Assembly (NCBI RefSeq): GCF_030268225.1
Contig: NZ_BSQG01000003.1
Location: forward strand, 282,991-346,990
Direction: 5' to 3'
Length of the DNA: 64,000 bases
From: Nocardiopsis ansamitocini
GTDB taxonomy: Bacteria; Actinomycetota; Actinomycetes; Streptosporangiales; Streptosporangiaceae
The position numbers and the translations under genes are program-made. A model generated the notes under the pieces. The model made no database searches and was not told where the DNA came from. It saw nothing but the letters and a program-made list of their open reading frames with translations. The stretch's first letter is position 1. Every line of letters begins with the position of its first letter. Positions 24,271 through 32,754 of this stretch are shown here, piece by piece.

Positions 24271-25236
24271 TCAGACCAGGAGAAGTTTGCCGGTGGTCGC
24301 GCGCGCGGCAAGGTCGGTGTGCGCCTTGGCCGCCTCGTCCAACGGATAGTGGCCGCCCACGTGCACGTTGAGACTGCCGATCCCCACCAGGCCGAGCACA
24401 TCGGTTGCACGTTCGAGCAGTTCTGCGCGTTCGGCCGTGTAGTGCACCAGGGTGGGCCTGGTCAGGTAGACCGATCCGGCGCTGTTGAGGCGCTGCGGGT
24501 CCACCGGGGGCACCGGTCCGCTGGCCTGCCCGAACAGGACGAGCACACCGCGCGGGCGCAGACTGGCCAGGCTCGCGTCGAAGGTGTCGGCCCCCACACC
24601 GTCGTAGACCGCTGCCACACCGGCGCCGTCGGTCAACCGCGCGACCTCCTCGGCGATGTCGGACTCGGAGTAGCGGATGATCTCGTCTGCCCCGGCGTCC
24701 CGGGCCTGCTTCTCCTTGGCCTCGGTGGAGACCGTGCCGATCACCCTGGCGCCGCGCAACTTGGCCAACTGGGTGATGAGGAGTCCGGTTCCGCCCGCGG
24801 CGGCGTGGACCAGTACGGTGTCGCCCGGTTGGATCGAATACGTGGAGTGGGTCAGGTAGTGGGCCGTCAACCCCTGGAGCAGTACGGCGGCCGCCTGCTC
24901 GGTGCTGACGCTGTCGGGCAGCGGCACGAGGGCGTCGACCGGGACCACCGCGCGTTCCGCGTAGGAGCCCGCCACCGCCACCGAGCCGACCCGGTCGCCC
25001 ACCGCGAACTCGGTGACGCCCTCGCCGACCGCGCTCACCCGGCCCGCGCCCTCACTGCCGGGGGTGAAGGGGACGGACATCGGGTAGGCGCCGGAGCGCT
25101 GGTAGATCTCGATGAAGTTGACCCCGCGGGCCTCGATGTCCACCACGACCTGTCCCGGTCCTGCGACGGGGTCGGGCGCCTCGGCCGGGCGCAGTACCTC
25201 AGGACCGCCGGTCTCCCCAATGACAATCGCGCGCAT
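24271..25236 (-). CDS. NADPH:quinone oxidoreductase (zeta-crystallin-like, MDR family)
   Basis: 321 aa zinc-free medium-chain reductase. GROES-like N-terminus RAIVIGETGGPEVLRPAEAP, GVNFIEIYQRSGAYP and PFTPGSEGAGRVSAVGEGV; Rossmann motif VLVHAAAGGTGLLITQLAKL. The QRLNSAGSVYLTRPTLVHYT segment is characteristic of bacterial Qor. It reduces quinones with NADPH in the cytosol. ATG 25236 (with GGGAG upstream) replaces a longer in-frame start lacking a ribosome binding site. Downstream of the kinase gene but separated by a large hairpin. Confidence 0.88.
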   Translation of the reverse strand: MRAIVIGETGGPEVLRPAEAPDPVAGPGQVVVDIEARGVNFIEIYQRSGAYPMSVPFTPGSEGAGRVSAVGEGVTEFAVGDRVGSVAVAGSYAERAVVPVDALVPLPDSVSTEQAAAVLLQGLTAHYLTHSTYSIQPGDTVLVHAAAGGTGLLITQLAKLRGARVIGTVSTEAKEKQARDAGADEIIRYSESDIAEEVARLTDGAGVAAVYDGVGADTFDASLASLRPRGVLVLFGQASGPVPPVDPQRLNSAGSVYLTRPTLVHYTAERAELLERATDVLGLVGIGSLNVHVGGHYPLDEAAKAHTDLAARATTGKLLLV

Positions 25237-25265
25237 ACCCGTCAACTCCCTGCTGTTCGTCTGGA

Positions 25266-25329
25266 CACCCATCGTGGGGTGGCCCCGGGCCCGGTCGCGG
25301 CCGTGCCGGGGCCCACCCCATGATGGGTG
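25266..25329 (-). terminator. Long imperfect hairpin after the kinase gene
   Basis: CACCCATC...GGTGG..CCCCGG pairs with CCGGGGCCCACCCCATGATG plus GGTG with one mismatch and one bulge, about 23 bp of stem, starting 17 bp beyond the kinase stop. It probably insulates the quinone oxidoreductase gene. Confidence 0.65.
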
Positions 25330-25346
25330 CAATGGTGTGGTGGCGG

Positions 25347-27431
25347 CTAGTTCGACGAAGGTGTCGCGATCGGGTTGTTCCCGTCGACGGCGCCCAACTG
25401 GTAGAGCGCGAAGTCGTCGAAGGCGACCTGGGTGAGTCGGCCGCCCTGCCCACCGGCCACGGCGAGTCCGGGGGAGGGGCCTTCACCGGTCGAGGGCAGT
25501 GGCTGTTCGTCCACCGCCTCCAGCACGTGCTCGCCGTTGACCCACAGGTTGAGGGTCATCGTCGCGGCGGTCTCGTCCAGCTCGCAGGAGAAGTCCAGTT
25601 TGTTACGGGGGGAGTCCGCGCCCCGATCCCCGGAACCGTTCTCCGCGGGAGCGAAACCGGGGACAGGGTCTCCGCCGACCCTGTTCAGGCTCCGTGATCC
25701 GCCTTCGCCGGCCTCGCGCCGGATCTCCGCCTCTGCTCCGTCCACCCGTACGTAGGCCCGGTAGTAGGTGGAGTCGTCGTCGTTCTCGTACTTGAAGCAG
25801 GACAGGCCGAAGGCGCCGTAGGCCGGTCCGCTCTGGACGACCGCCGTGGCGCTGACCAGGACCCGGGAGGGGACGCCCAGGATCTCGGGGTAGGCGCCGC
25901 TGGAGACCTGGCGGTCACCGTCCGCGGACACGACGAACGTGTCGTCCTGGTAGCCCACCCAGCTGCTGTTGCTCCCCGGGTCGAACTCGCGGTCGGGCCA
26001 GGCGTTGTCCTGGACGGCGAAGTCGTGACTGTAGAACTCGGTCCCGGTGGGAACCGGGGGGCCGCCCCGCAGCCAGATCCCACCGGCCACCGCCGCACCC
26101 GCCACCACGAGGGCCAGTGCTGCGGCGCCGACCCACTTCGTCGGGAAGGGGGTGCGGCCTGAGACGACGCCACCTCCGGGCGGGGTGGGGCCGCCGAAGT
26201 CCCCGTTGCGGGTGTCCCCCGGGTACCCGTAGGGCGGCTGCCCGTTGTAACCGTGACCGCCCTGCCGGCCGGGCGGTGGATAACCGCTCCCGGGGTACCC
26301 GAAGCCGGGCTGGTTCGGTCCTGAAGGCCCACTGTAAGGGGGCTGCGGGGGACGGGCCGCCGGGGCCGGAAGCGCGTTGGTGCGCTGCTGGGCGAAATCG
26401 GTGGTGGGCTCTGCGGGAGGCGAGCCGTCGGGCCGGAGACCGCCGGGCGCCGGTGGAGTCGCGCCGGTGGGCTCCGCCGGGCGCGGACCGGTGTCGGGGA
26501 TCACGGATCGGTTGGTCGAGGGCGGGGTCCAGGAACGCACCACGGTTTCGTCGATCACCGCGGGGCTGGGGGACTCCTGGCCGATCAGGATGTTCAGCAA
26601 CTGCTGCGCGGTGGGGCGGTTCGCCGGCGTTTTGTCCAGCGCCTGTCGGACGAGCCCCAGCAGGTGGGGGTCGAGACCGGTGAGGTCCGGCTCCATCGAG
26701 ATGATCTGGTGCAGGACCGCGGGCACGGTGGGCCCGTCGAAGGGCGTCCTGCCGGTTCCGGCGAAAGCGACGAGACAGCCCCAGGAGAAGATGTCGGCGG
26801 GCGGGGCCACCGAATCCCCGGAAATGAGCTCGGGGGCCAGGTAAGCGGGGGTCCCCATCAGTTGACTCGACCGGGTGACCGAGCCGTCGGCGTCCATCGC
26901 CCGTGCGATTCCGAAGTCGATGACCTTGGGCCCGACCGAGGACAACAGCACGTTGGCGGGTTTCAGGTCGCGGTGGACCACACCCGCACCGTGGATCGCG
27001 CTGAGTGCGGCGGCCACCCCCATGGCCAGACCCTCCAGGGTGCCTCCTGCCATCGGGCCCTCGCTCTTGACGGCCTCGGCGAGGGTGGGGCCGGCCACGT
27101 ACTCGGAGACGATGAAGAGGGGGTCGCCTTCGAGGCGGGCGTCGATCACCGAGGCGGTGGAGAAACGGGCGACGCTGCGCGCTGACCGGACCTCGCGGGA
27201 GAAACGGCGCCGGAACGCCTCGTCGTCGCTGAGGTCGGGGCGGATCAGTTTCACCGCCACGTTGCGGTCCGCGGAGTCCTTGGCGAGGTAGACCGTTCCC
27301 ATGCCGCCCTGGCCCAGGCGTCCGACGATGCGGTACCCGCCCAACTCGGTCGGATCACTCGTGCGGAGGGGTTGGGTGCGCTCGTGCCCGTTTGGCGTCA
27401 CAGTGATGGGTTCCTTTGGGGATCGCGTCAT
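25347..27431 (-). CDS. Transmembrane Ser/Thr protein kinase with LamG/DUF1080-like ectodomain
   Basis: 694 aa. Kinase domain about 33-285: GQGGMGTVY (40-48), Lys61 in VAVKLIRPD, VVHRDLKPANVLL, VIDFGIARAMD, MGTPAYLAPE. A Pro/Gly/Tyr-rich linker of about 120 residues leads to a single helix WVGAAALALVVAGAAVAGGI and an extracellular domain (FYSHDFAVQDNAWPD, YYRAYVRVDGAEAEI, LNLWVNGEHVLEAVDEQ) that reads like a concanavalin A-type jellyroll of the 3-keto-disaccharide hydrolase/LamG kind. It may sense a glycan or wall fragment. ATG 27431 has GAGG nearby; GTG 27401 behind AAAGGA is a possible alternative. Confidence 0.88.
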   Translation of the reverse strand: MTRSPKEPITVTPNGHERTQPLRTSDPTELGGYRIVGRLGQGGMGTVYLAKDSADRNVAVKLIRPDLSDDEAFRRRFSREVRSARSVARFSTASVIDARLEGDPLFIVSEYVAGPTLAEAVKSEGPMAGGTLEGLAMGVAAALSAIHGAGVVHRDLKPANVLLSSVGPKVIDFGIARAMDADGSVTRSSQLMGTPAYLAPELISGDSVAPPADIFSWGCLVAFAGTGRTPFDGPTVPAVLHQIISMEPDLTGLDPHLLGLVRQALDKTPANRPTAQQLLNILIGQESPSPAVIDETVVRSWTPPSTNRSVIPDTGPRPAEPTGATPPAPGGLRPDGSPPAEPTTDFAQQRTNALPAPAARPPQPPYSGPSGPNQPGFGYPGSGYPPPGRQGGHGYNGQPPYGYPGDTRNGDFGGPTPPGGGVVSGRTPFPTKWVGAAALALVVAGAAVAGGIWLRGGPPVPTGTEFYSHDFAVQDNAWPDREFDPGSNSSWVGYQDDTFVVSADGDRQVSSGAYPEILGVPSRVLVSATAVVQSGPAYGAFGLSCFKYENDDDSTYYRAYVRVDGAEAEIRREAGEGGSRSLNRVGGDPVPGFAPAENGSGDRGADSPRNKLDFSCELDETAATMTLNLWVNGEHVLEAVDEQPLPSTGEGPSPGLAVAGGQGGRLTQVAFDDFALYQLGAVDGNNPIATPSSN

Positions 27432-27730
27432 TCGCGCCTCACAGCGTATCGACCTCTGAGGGGCATCCCCGGGGCCGCTCGGGAAAGGGGCGCAGGTCTA
27501 CGGGGGTGCGTCCCCAGAAGCTAACCATGGCCGGGTGTTTTGCCGCGAGCCGGGAGGAGGCGCCTGCCGGTTGTCCGGTGCAGTGGTTCTCGGGACGGGG
27601 GCGCGGGCGGATCGCTTCTCGCTGTCAGTGGCCTTCGCTATGATTAGTACATACGTTCGATAATGTTCGAGTGTGTCGCCGACCAGCCGGACGGCACGCA
27701 AACTCCTTGGGTCGGGTGAGGACGGTGGTG
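27432..27730. other. Divergent promoter region, kinase / DUF6504
   Basis: 299 bp without a gene. Its right third is unusually AT-rich and carries the promoter and candidate LexA-like box at 27639-27660. The kinase promoter is not evident. Confidence 0.5.
27639..27660 (+). promoter_or_regulatory. TATGAT -10 element with adjoining LexA-like box
   Basis: TATGAT at 27639-27644 is followed immediately by TAGTACATACGTTCGA. Read on the minus strand this is CGAAC-N4-GTACT, 8 of 10 matches to the actinobacterial SOS box CGAAC-N4-GTTCG. A further GTTCGA half-site lies at 27665-27670. The downstream DUF6504 family is often seen beside mutagenic polymerase genes, which makes SOS control plausible. Confidence 0.35.
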
Positions 27731-28000
27731 GTGGCTCGTGTCTACGGAGTGCCGGTGCGGGTGTGGGAACACGGCGGGCGACCTGCACGTTTCGTCTGGG
27801 AGGGGCGCGTATACGTGGTGCAGCGCATCATCGACCACTGGGTGACGCCGCGTTCGGGTGCTGCTTCCGCCAAAGGACAGGGCCCGACCGCTCGTTCGTC
27901 CTGGCGCGTGCAGGCGGGGGCGGGGGCCGCGTCGGGGCACTACGAACTCAGCCACGACTCCGTGAGCGGCGCCTGGCTGCTCGCCAGGGTCGCGGAGTAA
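27731..28000 (+). CDS. DUF6504 family protein
   Basis: 89 aa. It begins ARVYGVPVRVWEHGGRPARF and contains VWEGRVYVVQRIIDHWVTPR, the short beta-rich DUF6504 core found near imuB/dinB/dnaE2-type genes in actinobacteria. GTG 27731 is chosen because GAGGAC lies 7-10 nt upstream; GTGs at 27716, 27725 and 27728 are in frame. No polymerase gene is present nearby, so it stands alone here. Function unknown. Confidence 0.65.
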   Translation: MARVYGVPVRVWEHGGRPARFVWEGRVYVVQRIIDHWVTPRSGAASAKGQGPTARSSWRVQAGAGAASGHYELSHDSVSGAWLLARVAE

Positions 28001-28069
28001 GGAATCACCTGCGGCCGGGGCGTGTTGAGGCCACTGTCACGACCCCGGCCACGAGGAGCCAACCCCATC

Positions 28070-29080
28070 ATGCTCAAGGCGTCTGTCCTCGACTACGTGC
28101 TGAGCCCGCCAGGCGTCAGCGCCCACGAAGCGTTGACCGAGGCGGTGCGCTCCGCAGTTCTCGTCGAGCAACTCGGTTACGAGCGGCTGTGGTTCTCCGA
28201 GCACCACAACTCGGCCGGCCTGGCGTGCAGTGCGCCCGAGTTGATCATCGCGCGGGTCGCCGCCGAGACCTCGCGTCTTCGCGTGGGGGCGGGCGGCATC
28301 ATGCTGCCCAACCACGCGCCCCTGAAGGTCGCCGAACTGTTCCACACCCTCGAAGCCCTCTATCCGGGGCGCATCGACCTCGGCCTCGGGCGTGCCCCGG
28401 GGACGGACGGCGCCACCGCTATGGCTCTGCGCGGATCGCGTCGAGCCGTCGTCCAGGTCGATTTCGACTCACTCGCCGAGGAACTGTTCGGCTTCCTGGA
28501 CAACAGCTTCCCGCTGGGCCACCCGCTCGCCGACATCGTGGCCTCTCCGGCGGTCCCGGCACCGCCGCAGGTCTGGATGCTGGGCTCCAGCGACTACGGC
28601 GCCACTTATGCGGCGGCGCACGGTCTGCCCTTCTCCTTCGCCCAGCAGATCAACCCCGACGCGGCAGTCGCCATGCTGCGCCGTTACCGCGACACCTTCC
28701 GCCCCTCCGAACGCGCGGCCACGCCCTACAGCAGTTTCTCGGTCGTCGCCTTCGCCTCCGATGACGACGAGGAGTCGGAGGACTTCGCAGCCTACTGGGC
28801 ACTGACCATGACCAAGCTGCGCTCCAACGTACGCACCCCCACCAGTCTGGACGAGGCGCGCGCGTTCCGTACGGGGGAACGCTATGCGTCCATTCGCGCG
28901 GCCATGGCCGATCGCCTGTTCACCGGAACCCCCGACGAAGTGGGTGCGCGGGTGCGGGCGGTCGCGGAACAGGCCCGGGCCGACGAGGTCGTCCTGGCGG
29001 TCCCCATGCCCGACCCCCTGCTGCGGCACAAGGCGCTGCGCCTGCTCGCCACGGAGTTCGCCCTTCCCGCGGGTGGTTGA
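28070..29080 (+). CDS. LLM class flavin-dependent oxidoreductase (luciferase-like)
   Basis: 336 aa. Luciferase-like TIM barrel with VEQLGYERLWFSEHHNSAGL, RVGAGGIMLPNHAPLKVAEL, YPGRIDLGLGRAPGTDG and the later VWMLGSSDYGATYAAAHGLP. These are the blocks of the MsnO8/YvbT-like group. It uses reduced flavin from a partner reductase, or F420, to oxidise an unknown substrate. ATG 28070 follows ACGAGGAGCC; the longer start at 28022 has no ribosome binding site. Convergent with an amidase through a perfect 14-bp hairpin. Confidence 0.88.
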   Translation: MLKASVLDYVLSPPGVSAHEALTEAVRSAVLVEQLGYERLWFSEHHNSAGLACSAPELIIARVAAETSRLRVGAGGIMLPNHAPLKVAELFHTLEALYPGRIDLGLGRAPGTDGATAMALRGSRRAVVQVDFDSLAEELFGFLDNSFPLGHPLADIVASPAVPAPPQVWMLGSSDYGATYAAAHGLPFSFAQQINPDAAVAMLRRYRDTFRPSERAATPYSSFSVVAFASDDDEESEDFAAYWALTMTKLRSNVRTPTSLDEARAFRTGERYASIRAAMADRLFTGTPDEVGARVRAVAEQARADEVVLAVPMPDPLLRHKALRLLATEFALPAGG

Positions 29081-29096
29081 TCTCGCTCGACCCGGG

Positions 29097-29129
29097 CGGT
29101 GTGGACCTTCTTGACGAAGGTCCACACCG
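29097..29129. terminator. Bidirectional terminator, perfect 14-bp stem
   Basis: CGGTGTGGACCTTC and GAAGGTCCACACCG pair around TTGAC between the convergent LLM oxidoreductase and amidase genes. Confidence 0.8.
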
Positions 29130-29144
29130 GCTTCCGCCACCGCT

Positions 29145-30569
29145 TCAGGACAACGGCGGCCGTCGCTCGCCGAAGCGTGTGGCTGCCTCGAAGGCCCGGC
29201 CCACTTCCAGTACCCGGCGCTCGGCCAGGTGCGGGCCGACGATCTGTACCCCCACCGGAAGCCCCGATTCCGTGAACCCCGCCGGCACCGACAGGGCCGG
29301 GCAGCCGGTGACGGAGATCCAGTACGCCGAGCGCATCCAGTCCAGGTAGGTCTGCTGCACCTGGCCGTCGATATCGGTGGGGTACTCCTGGGCGGCATCG
29401 AAAGGGGCCACCTGGCTGACCGGCAACAGCAGCACGTCGTAGCGCTCGAAGAACACGCGCACGCGGTGGAAGAGTTCGGTGTGCAACCGTTCGGCACGGG
29501 CGAGGTCGGGGCCGGTGAGCCTGCGGCCCGCTTCGATGTTCCACACCACCGACGGCTTGAGCTTGGACCGGTCCGCGTCCAGCAGCGCACCGAAGTTGCT
29601 CTCGAACACCCAGGCGCGCAAGGTTCGAAACACCTCGTCGGCGCCGCTGAGGTCAGGCGCGTCCAGCTCTACCGTGCAGCCGAGGTCGGAGAATGTGCCC
29701 AGCTGCGCGGTCAGGGTCTCCACTACGGCCCGCTCGCAGGTCAGCGCCCCGTTCAGATCCGGTGACCACGCCACGCGCAGTCCGCTCAGCTCGCGGTCCA
29801 ACGGACCGGCGGAGGGATCGAAGACGCTTCCGGGCTCGGCGACCGCGATCGGACTGCGCGAGTCGGGGCCGGCCAGTACCGACAACAGCAGGGCGGTGTC
29901 GCCGACGTCACGGGCCATGGGGCCCTGGACCGAGAGGGTCGACCAGCCCAGCGGTTCCGGGTGGGCCGGCACCCGGCCGGGGGAGGGCCGTAGTCCCACC
30001 ACATTGTTGAACGAGGCCGGATTGCGGAGCGAGCCGCCCATGTCGGAGCCGTCGGCCAGGGCGTGCATGCCGCACGCCAGAGCAGCGGCCGCGCCCCCGC
30101 TGCTGCCGCCGGCCGACCGGCTCGTGTCGTAGGGGTTCACCGTGGTGCCGAACAGGGTGTTGAACGTGTGCGATCCGGCCGCGAACTCGGGCACGTTGGT
30201 CTTGCCGATGGTGATCGCGCCCGCTGCGCGCATCCGTTCCACGATCAGCTCGTCGTGGTCGGGAACGTGGTCGGCGAAGAAGGGCGAGCCGAAGGTGGTG
30301 CGGACACCGGCGGTCGCATGGGTGTCCTTGTGCGCGATCGGCAGGCCGTGCAGCGGACCCGGGGTCCCCCCGGACGCCATGAAGTCGTCCGCCGCCGCCG
30401 CCTCCTCCATCGCGCGTTCGCCGCACACGGTGACCACCGCGTTGATCCGGGGGTTCACCTCCTCGATCCGTGCGAGGTGGGCCGCGACGACCTCGCGCGC
30501 GGAGATCTCCCGCTTCCGCAGCATCCGGGCCAGTTCCCGGGCGGGACGGTAGACGATCTCCTCGTGCAT
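29145..30569 (-). CDS. Amidase signature family hydrolase
   Basis: 474 aa. The Ser-cisSer-Lys triad motifs are present: Lys in HGLPIAHKDTHATAGVRT, the glycine/serine signature SAGGSSGGAAAALA, and SDMGGSLRNPASFNNVVGLR with the nucleophile region. The FNTLFGTTVNPYD block and PALSVPAGFTESGLPVGVQI end fit the AS family. It hydrolyses an unidentified amide in the cytosol. ATG 30569 has AGGAG 7 nt upstream; the ATG at 30620 lacks one. AACAA-GGT-TTGTT at 30649-30661 upstream is an AT-rich palindrome of possible regulatory use. A second paralogue is at 58706. Confidence 0.88.
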   Translation of the reverse strand: MHEEIVYRPARELARMLRKREISAREVVAAHLARIEEVNPRINAVVTVCGERAMEEAAAADDFMASGGTPGPLHGLPIAHKDTHATAGVRTTFGSPFFADHVPDHDELIVERMRAAGAITIGKTNVPEFAAGSHTFNTLFGTTVNPYDTSRSAGGSSGGAAAALACGMHALADGSDMGGSLRNPASFNNVVGLRPSPGRVPAHPEPLGWSTLSVQGPMARDVGDTALLLSVLAGPDSRSPIAVAEPGSVFDPSAGPLDRELSGLRVAWSPDLNGALTCERAVVETLTAQLGTFSDLGCTVELDAPDLSGADEVFRTLRAWVFESNFGALLDADRSKLKPSVVWNIEAGRRLTGPDLARAERLHTELFHRVRVFFERYDVLLLPVSQVAPFDAAQEYPTDIDGQVQQTYLDWMRSAYWISVTGCPALSVPAGFTESGLPVGVQIVGPHLAERRVLEVGRAFEAATRFGERRPPLS

Positions 30570-30782
30570 CGCGCGCTCCTTCTCGGGGGTGCAGGCCACC
30601 ATCCCAGCCTGCGTTTCCACCGTGAACTACGGTAGCGATTGCCGGAAAAACAAGGTTTGTTGGGCGATATTTGCGGTCGGTTCCGGCCGATGGGAGCTGT
30701 TTCGCCGTCATCGCGCGCAGCTCCGGCTGCGCGATCGACCGCCGTGCGTTCTCCCCGGGGCCGTGCCACGGTACGAGGCGGC

Positions 30783-31067
30783 TCAGTCCCCTCCGCCGCC
30801 ACCGCTGTCGCCACCGCTGTCGCCTCCGCTGCCGCCCGAGTCCCACGACCCCCAGGCCCAGGCCCCGCCGCCGTCTCCGCCCCCGCCCCCTCCGCCCCCT
30901 CCGCCCCCTCCCGATGGGCGTCGCCGCGCGGGTCCGGCGCTGTCGCGTGTCCGGCCTGCGCGGGAGACGAGTACGACCACGACCAGGGCCACCAGGGCGA
31001 TCGCGGTCACGAGGACGGCGACGATGACCAGGGGGGTGAAAAGAAGGGTTGAGACGGGGGTCTCCAC
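30783..31067 (-). CDS. Small membrane protein with poly-glycine tail
   Basis: 94 aa from GTG 31067 (GGAGC 7 nt upstream); a longer TTG start at 31109 is possible. An N-terminal hydrophobic helix of about 32 residues (LLFTPLVIVAVLVTAIALVA and on) is followed by an Arg-rich stretch and a tail that is almost only Gly with Asp/Ser, including a run of about 12 Gly. The tail DNA is repetitive (GGC/GGA units) and prone to slippage. Gly/Ser/Asp tails of this kind occur in uncharacterised actinobacterial membrane proteins. No function assigned. Confidence 0.55.
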   Translation of the reverse strand: METPVSTLLFTPLVIVAVLVTAIALVALVVVVLVSRAGRTRDSAGPARRRPSGGGGGGGGGGGGDGGGAWAWGSWDSGGSGGDSGGDSGGGGGD

Positions 31068-31182
31068 GGACGATGCTCCAATGTGCGAGTCCTGTACGGT
31101 CGCGGACAAAAGGATCTAACCAGGTGGTGCCGTGGTGTTCCACCCGTTCGGCGCAGTGATGCGGCCGGAGTCGGCCGATTCC

Positions 31183-31211
31183 CTGACCGTGCGGATCCGT
31201 GCCGCTACGGT
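31183..31211 (+). promoter_or_regulatory. Promoter of GNAT gene (CTGACC-N17-TACGGT)
   Basis: A -35-like CTGACC at 31183-31188 and -10-like TACGGT at 31206-31211 are 17 bp apart and 7 bp before ATG 31219, which fits a leaderless transcript and decides the start. Confidence 0.6.
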
Positions 31212-31218
31212 GAACGCC

Positions 31219-32016
31219 ATGACTGACCTGCTGGCCGGAGCCGTCGACGAGGCCGTTGAGGCGTTCTGGGCGCTCGGTGGAGAGACGCGCGCCCTCAACG
31301 GCGCGCACCTCGTGCGCAACCGGTCGGCCGGCCACGTGGGTTTCGCCAACTTCGTGACCCGTCTGGTGGGTGACGACCCCGTTCAGGTCGCCGACGTCCT
31401 CGGCCGGGCCTGGGAGTGGATCGGTGCACCGTCGGCCCGGGTCCAAGTGGGAGCCAGTACCCCACCCGCCACCGAGGCGGCGCTCGTGTTGAAGGGGTGG
31501 CGCCACAACGCCACCCGGATCGCGCTCGTGGGAACCGCCCCACCGCCCGCCCGGCACGCCGACACCGAGGTCCGTTCGGTGGACAGCCCCGAGGACTGGG
31601 CCCGTCTGGCCGAGCTGTTTCGCGCCGACCACGAGGAAGAGGACCGGTCCAGGGGCAGGCTGCCGCGCCCGATCGAACACACCGAGCAGGCGGTGCTCGT
31701 GCGCAGGGCCAAGACACCCGACGTCCATTACTGGCTGGCCTGCAAGGACGGGGTCGCCTGTGGTTTCTTCTCCTCCTGGCAGGGGGCAGGCGTGCTGTCG
31801 GTGGTCGAGGACCTCTTCGTCCATCCCGACCACCGCGGAGGCGGAATCGCCGACCAGCTGCTGCGCCACGCCACAGTGGATGCGGGGCTCAACGGCGCAC
31901 GCCCGGTCCTCGTTCTCCCCGATGCAGGGGACCGGCCCAAGAACTTCTACCATCGCCGCGGTTTTCGCCCGGTGTCCACCATCCGTTACTACGCGCCTCC
32001 GGATCGACGGGTCTGA
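31219..32016 (+). CDS. GNAT family N-acetyltransferase
   Basis: 265 aa; the first half (AVDEAVEAFWALGGETRALNG, then a beta-rich segment) looks like a degenerate GNAT copy. The second half is a standard domain: DVHYWLACKDGVACGFFSS, VEDLFVHPDHRGGGIADQLL (acetyl-CoA loop R-G-G-G-I-A) and NFYHRRGFRPVSTIRYY. The double arrangement is typical of two-domain GNATs. ATG 31219 is fixed by the promoter spacing. First of three consecutive GNAT genes. Substrate unknown. Confidence 0.85.
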   Translation: MTDLLAGAVDEAVEAFWALGGETRALNGAHLVRNRSAGHVGFANFVTRLVGDDPVQVADVLGRAWEWIGAPSARVQVGASTPPATEAALVLKGWRHNATRIALVGTAPPPARHADTEVRSVDSPEDWARLAELFRADHEEEDRSRGRLPRPIEHTEQAVLVRRAKTPDVHYWLACKDGVACGFFSSWQGAGVLSVVEDLFVHPDHRGGGIADQLLRHATVDAGLNGARPVLVLPDAGDRPKNFYHRRGFRPVSTIRYYAPPDRRV

Positions 32017-32126
32017 GGGGCGTTGTCGCCTGTTCGACCTGGCACACTATGGGCGCTGTGCCCGACCACGGGGAAGCGGCCCGTGTCGTGCCCACAGCCA
32101 ACCGTTTCGACCGGAGAGAACATCCG

Positions 32127-32711
32127 TTGAATCCTGACCCCATCTGGCCCAGCGTCATCCTGGAGACCGACCGATTGGTCCTGCGGGCCTTCACCGCCGA
32201 TGACGTGGATGACGTCTACCGAGCCGCCAACGACCCCGTCACGCAGCGCTGGGTTCCGCTGCCCGAACCAGGCCGGCGTCCCTACACCCGCTCGGACGCG
32301 GAAGAGTGGTGCACGGTCATCGCCCCGCATATGCGCGCCAGCGGTGACGGTCAGCAGTGGGCCGTGGTGATCCGCGACACGGGCGAGTTCGCCGGCGCGT
32401 TCGGTCTGGTGCGCACCCTCTGGCGCGCGCGCACCACCGAGATTGGCTATTGGACGGCTCCGTGGGTCCGCGGCAAGGGCGTTGCCACCGAAGCCGTCGC
32501 GGTGATCGCCCGCTGGGCATTGCTGGAGCAGTCTTTCGAGCGGGTGGAGATCAAAGCGGCCACCGCCAACACCGCCTCCCGCAGGGTCGCCGAGAAGACG
32601 GGCTTTCTCTACGAGGGCACCGAACGCAGTGCGATGCCCCTGCACGAAGGGCGCGTCGACCTCGCCGTCTACGGCCTCGTCCGCGCAGATCTGACCCACT
32701 CGGATTCATGA
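32127..32711 (+). CDS. GNAT family N-acetyltransferase (RimJ/RimL-like)
   Basis: 194 aa from TTG 32127, which has GGAGAG 8 nt upstream and lies next to the domain start (SVILETDRLVLRAFTADDVD). The core includes IGYWTAPWVRGKGVATEAVA with the acetyl-CoA loop and ANTASRRVAEKTGFLYEGTE. GTG 32058 is an alternative giving 23 extra residues: CACTAT at 32045-32050 and TTGTCG 16 bp upstream would make it leaderless. RimJ/L relatives acetylate protein N-termini or antibiotics; no specific target can be named. Confidence 0.82.
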   Translation: MNPDPIWPSVILETDRLVLRAFTADDVDDVYRAANDPVTQRWVPLPEPGRRPYTRSDAEEWCTVIAPHMRASGDGQQWAVVIRDTGEFAGAFGLVRTLWRARTTEIGYWTAPWVRGKGVATEAVAVIARWALLEQSFERVEIKAATANTASRRVAEKTGFLYEGTERSAMPLHEGRVDLAVYGLVRADLTHSDS

Positions 32712-32754
32712 CCCGCCCGCGTGTCCCGGCTCGTCTTTTGACATCCTGTGACAC

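Noticed and set aside
30890-30913. CRISPR-like or satellite repeat
   Set aside because: It is simple CCCCCT/CCG codon repetition encoding the poly-Gly tail, without spacers.
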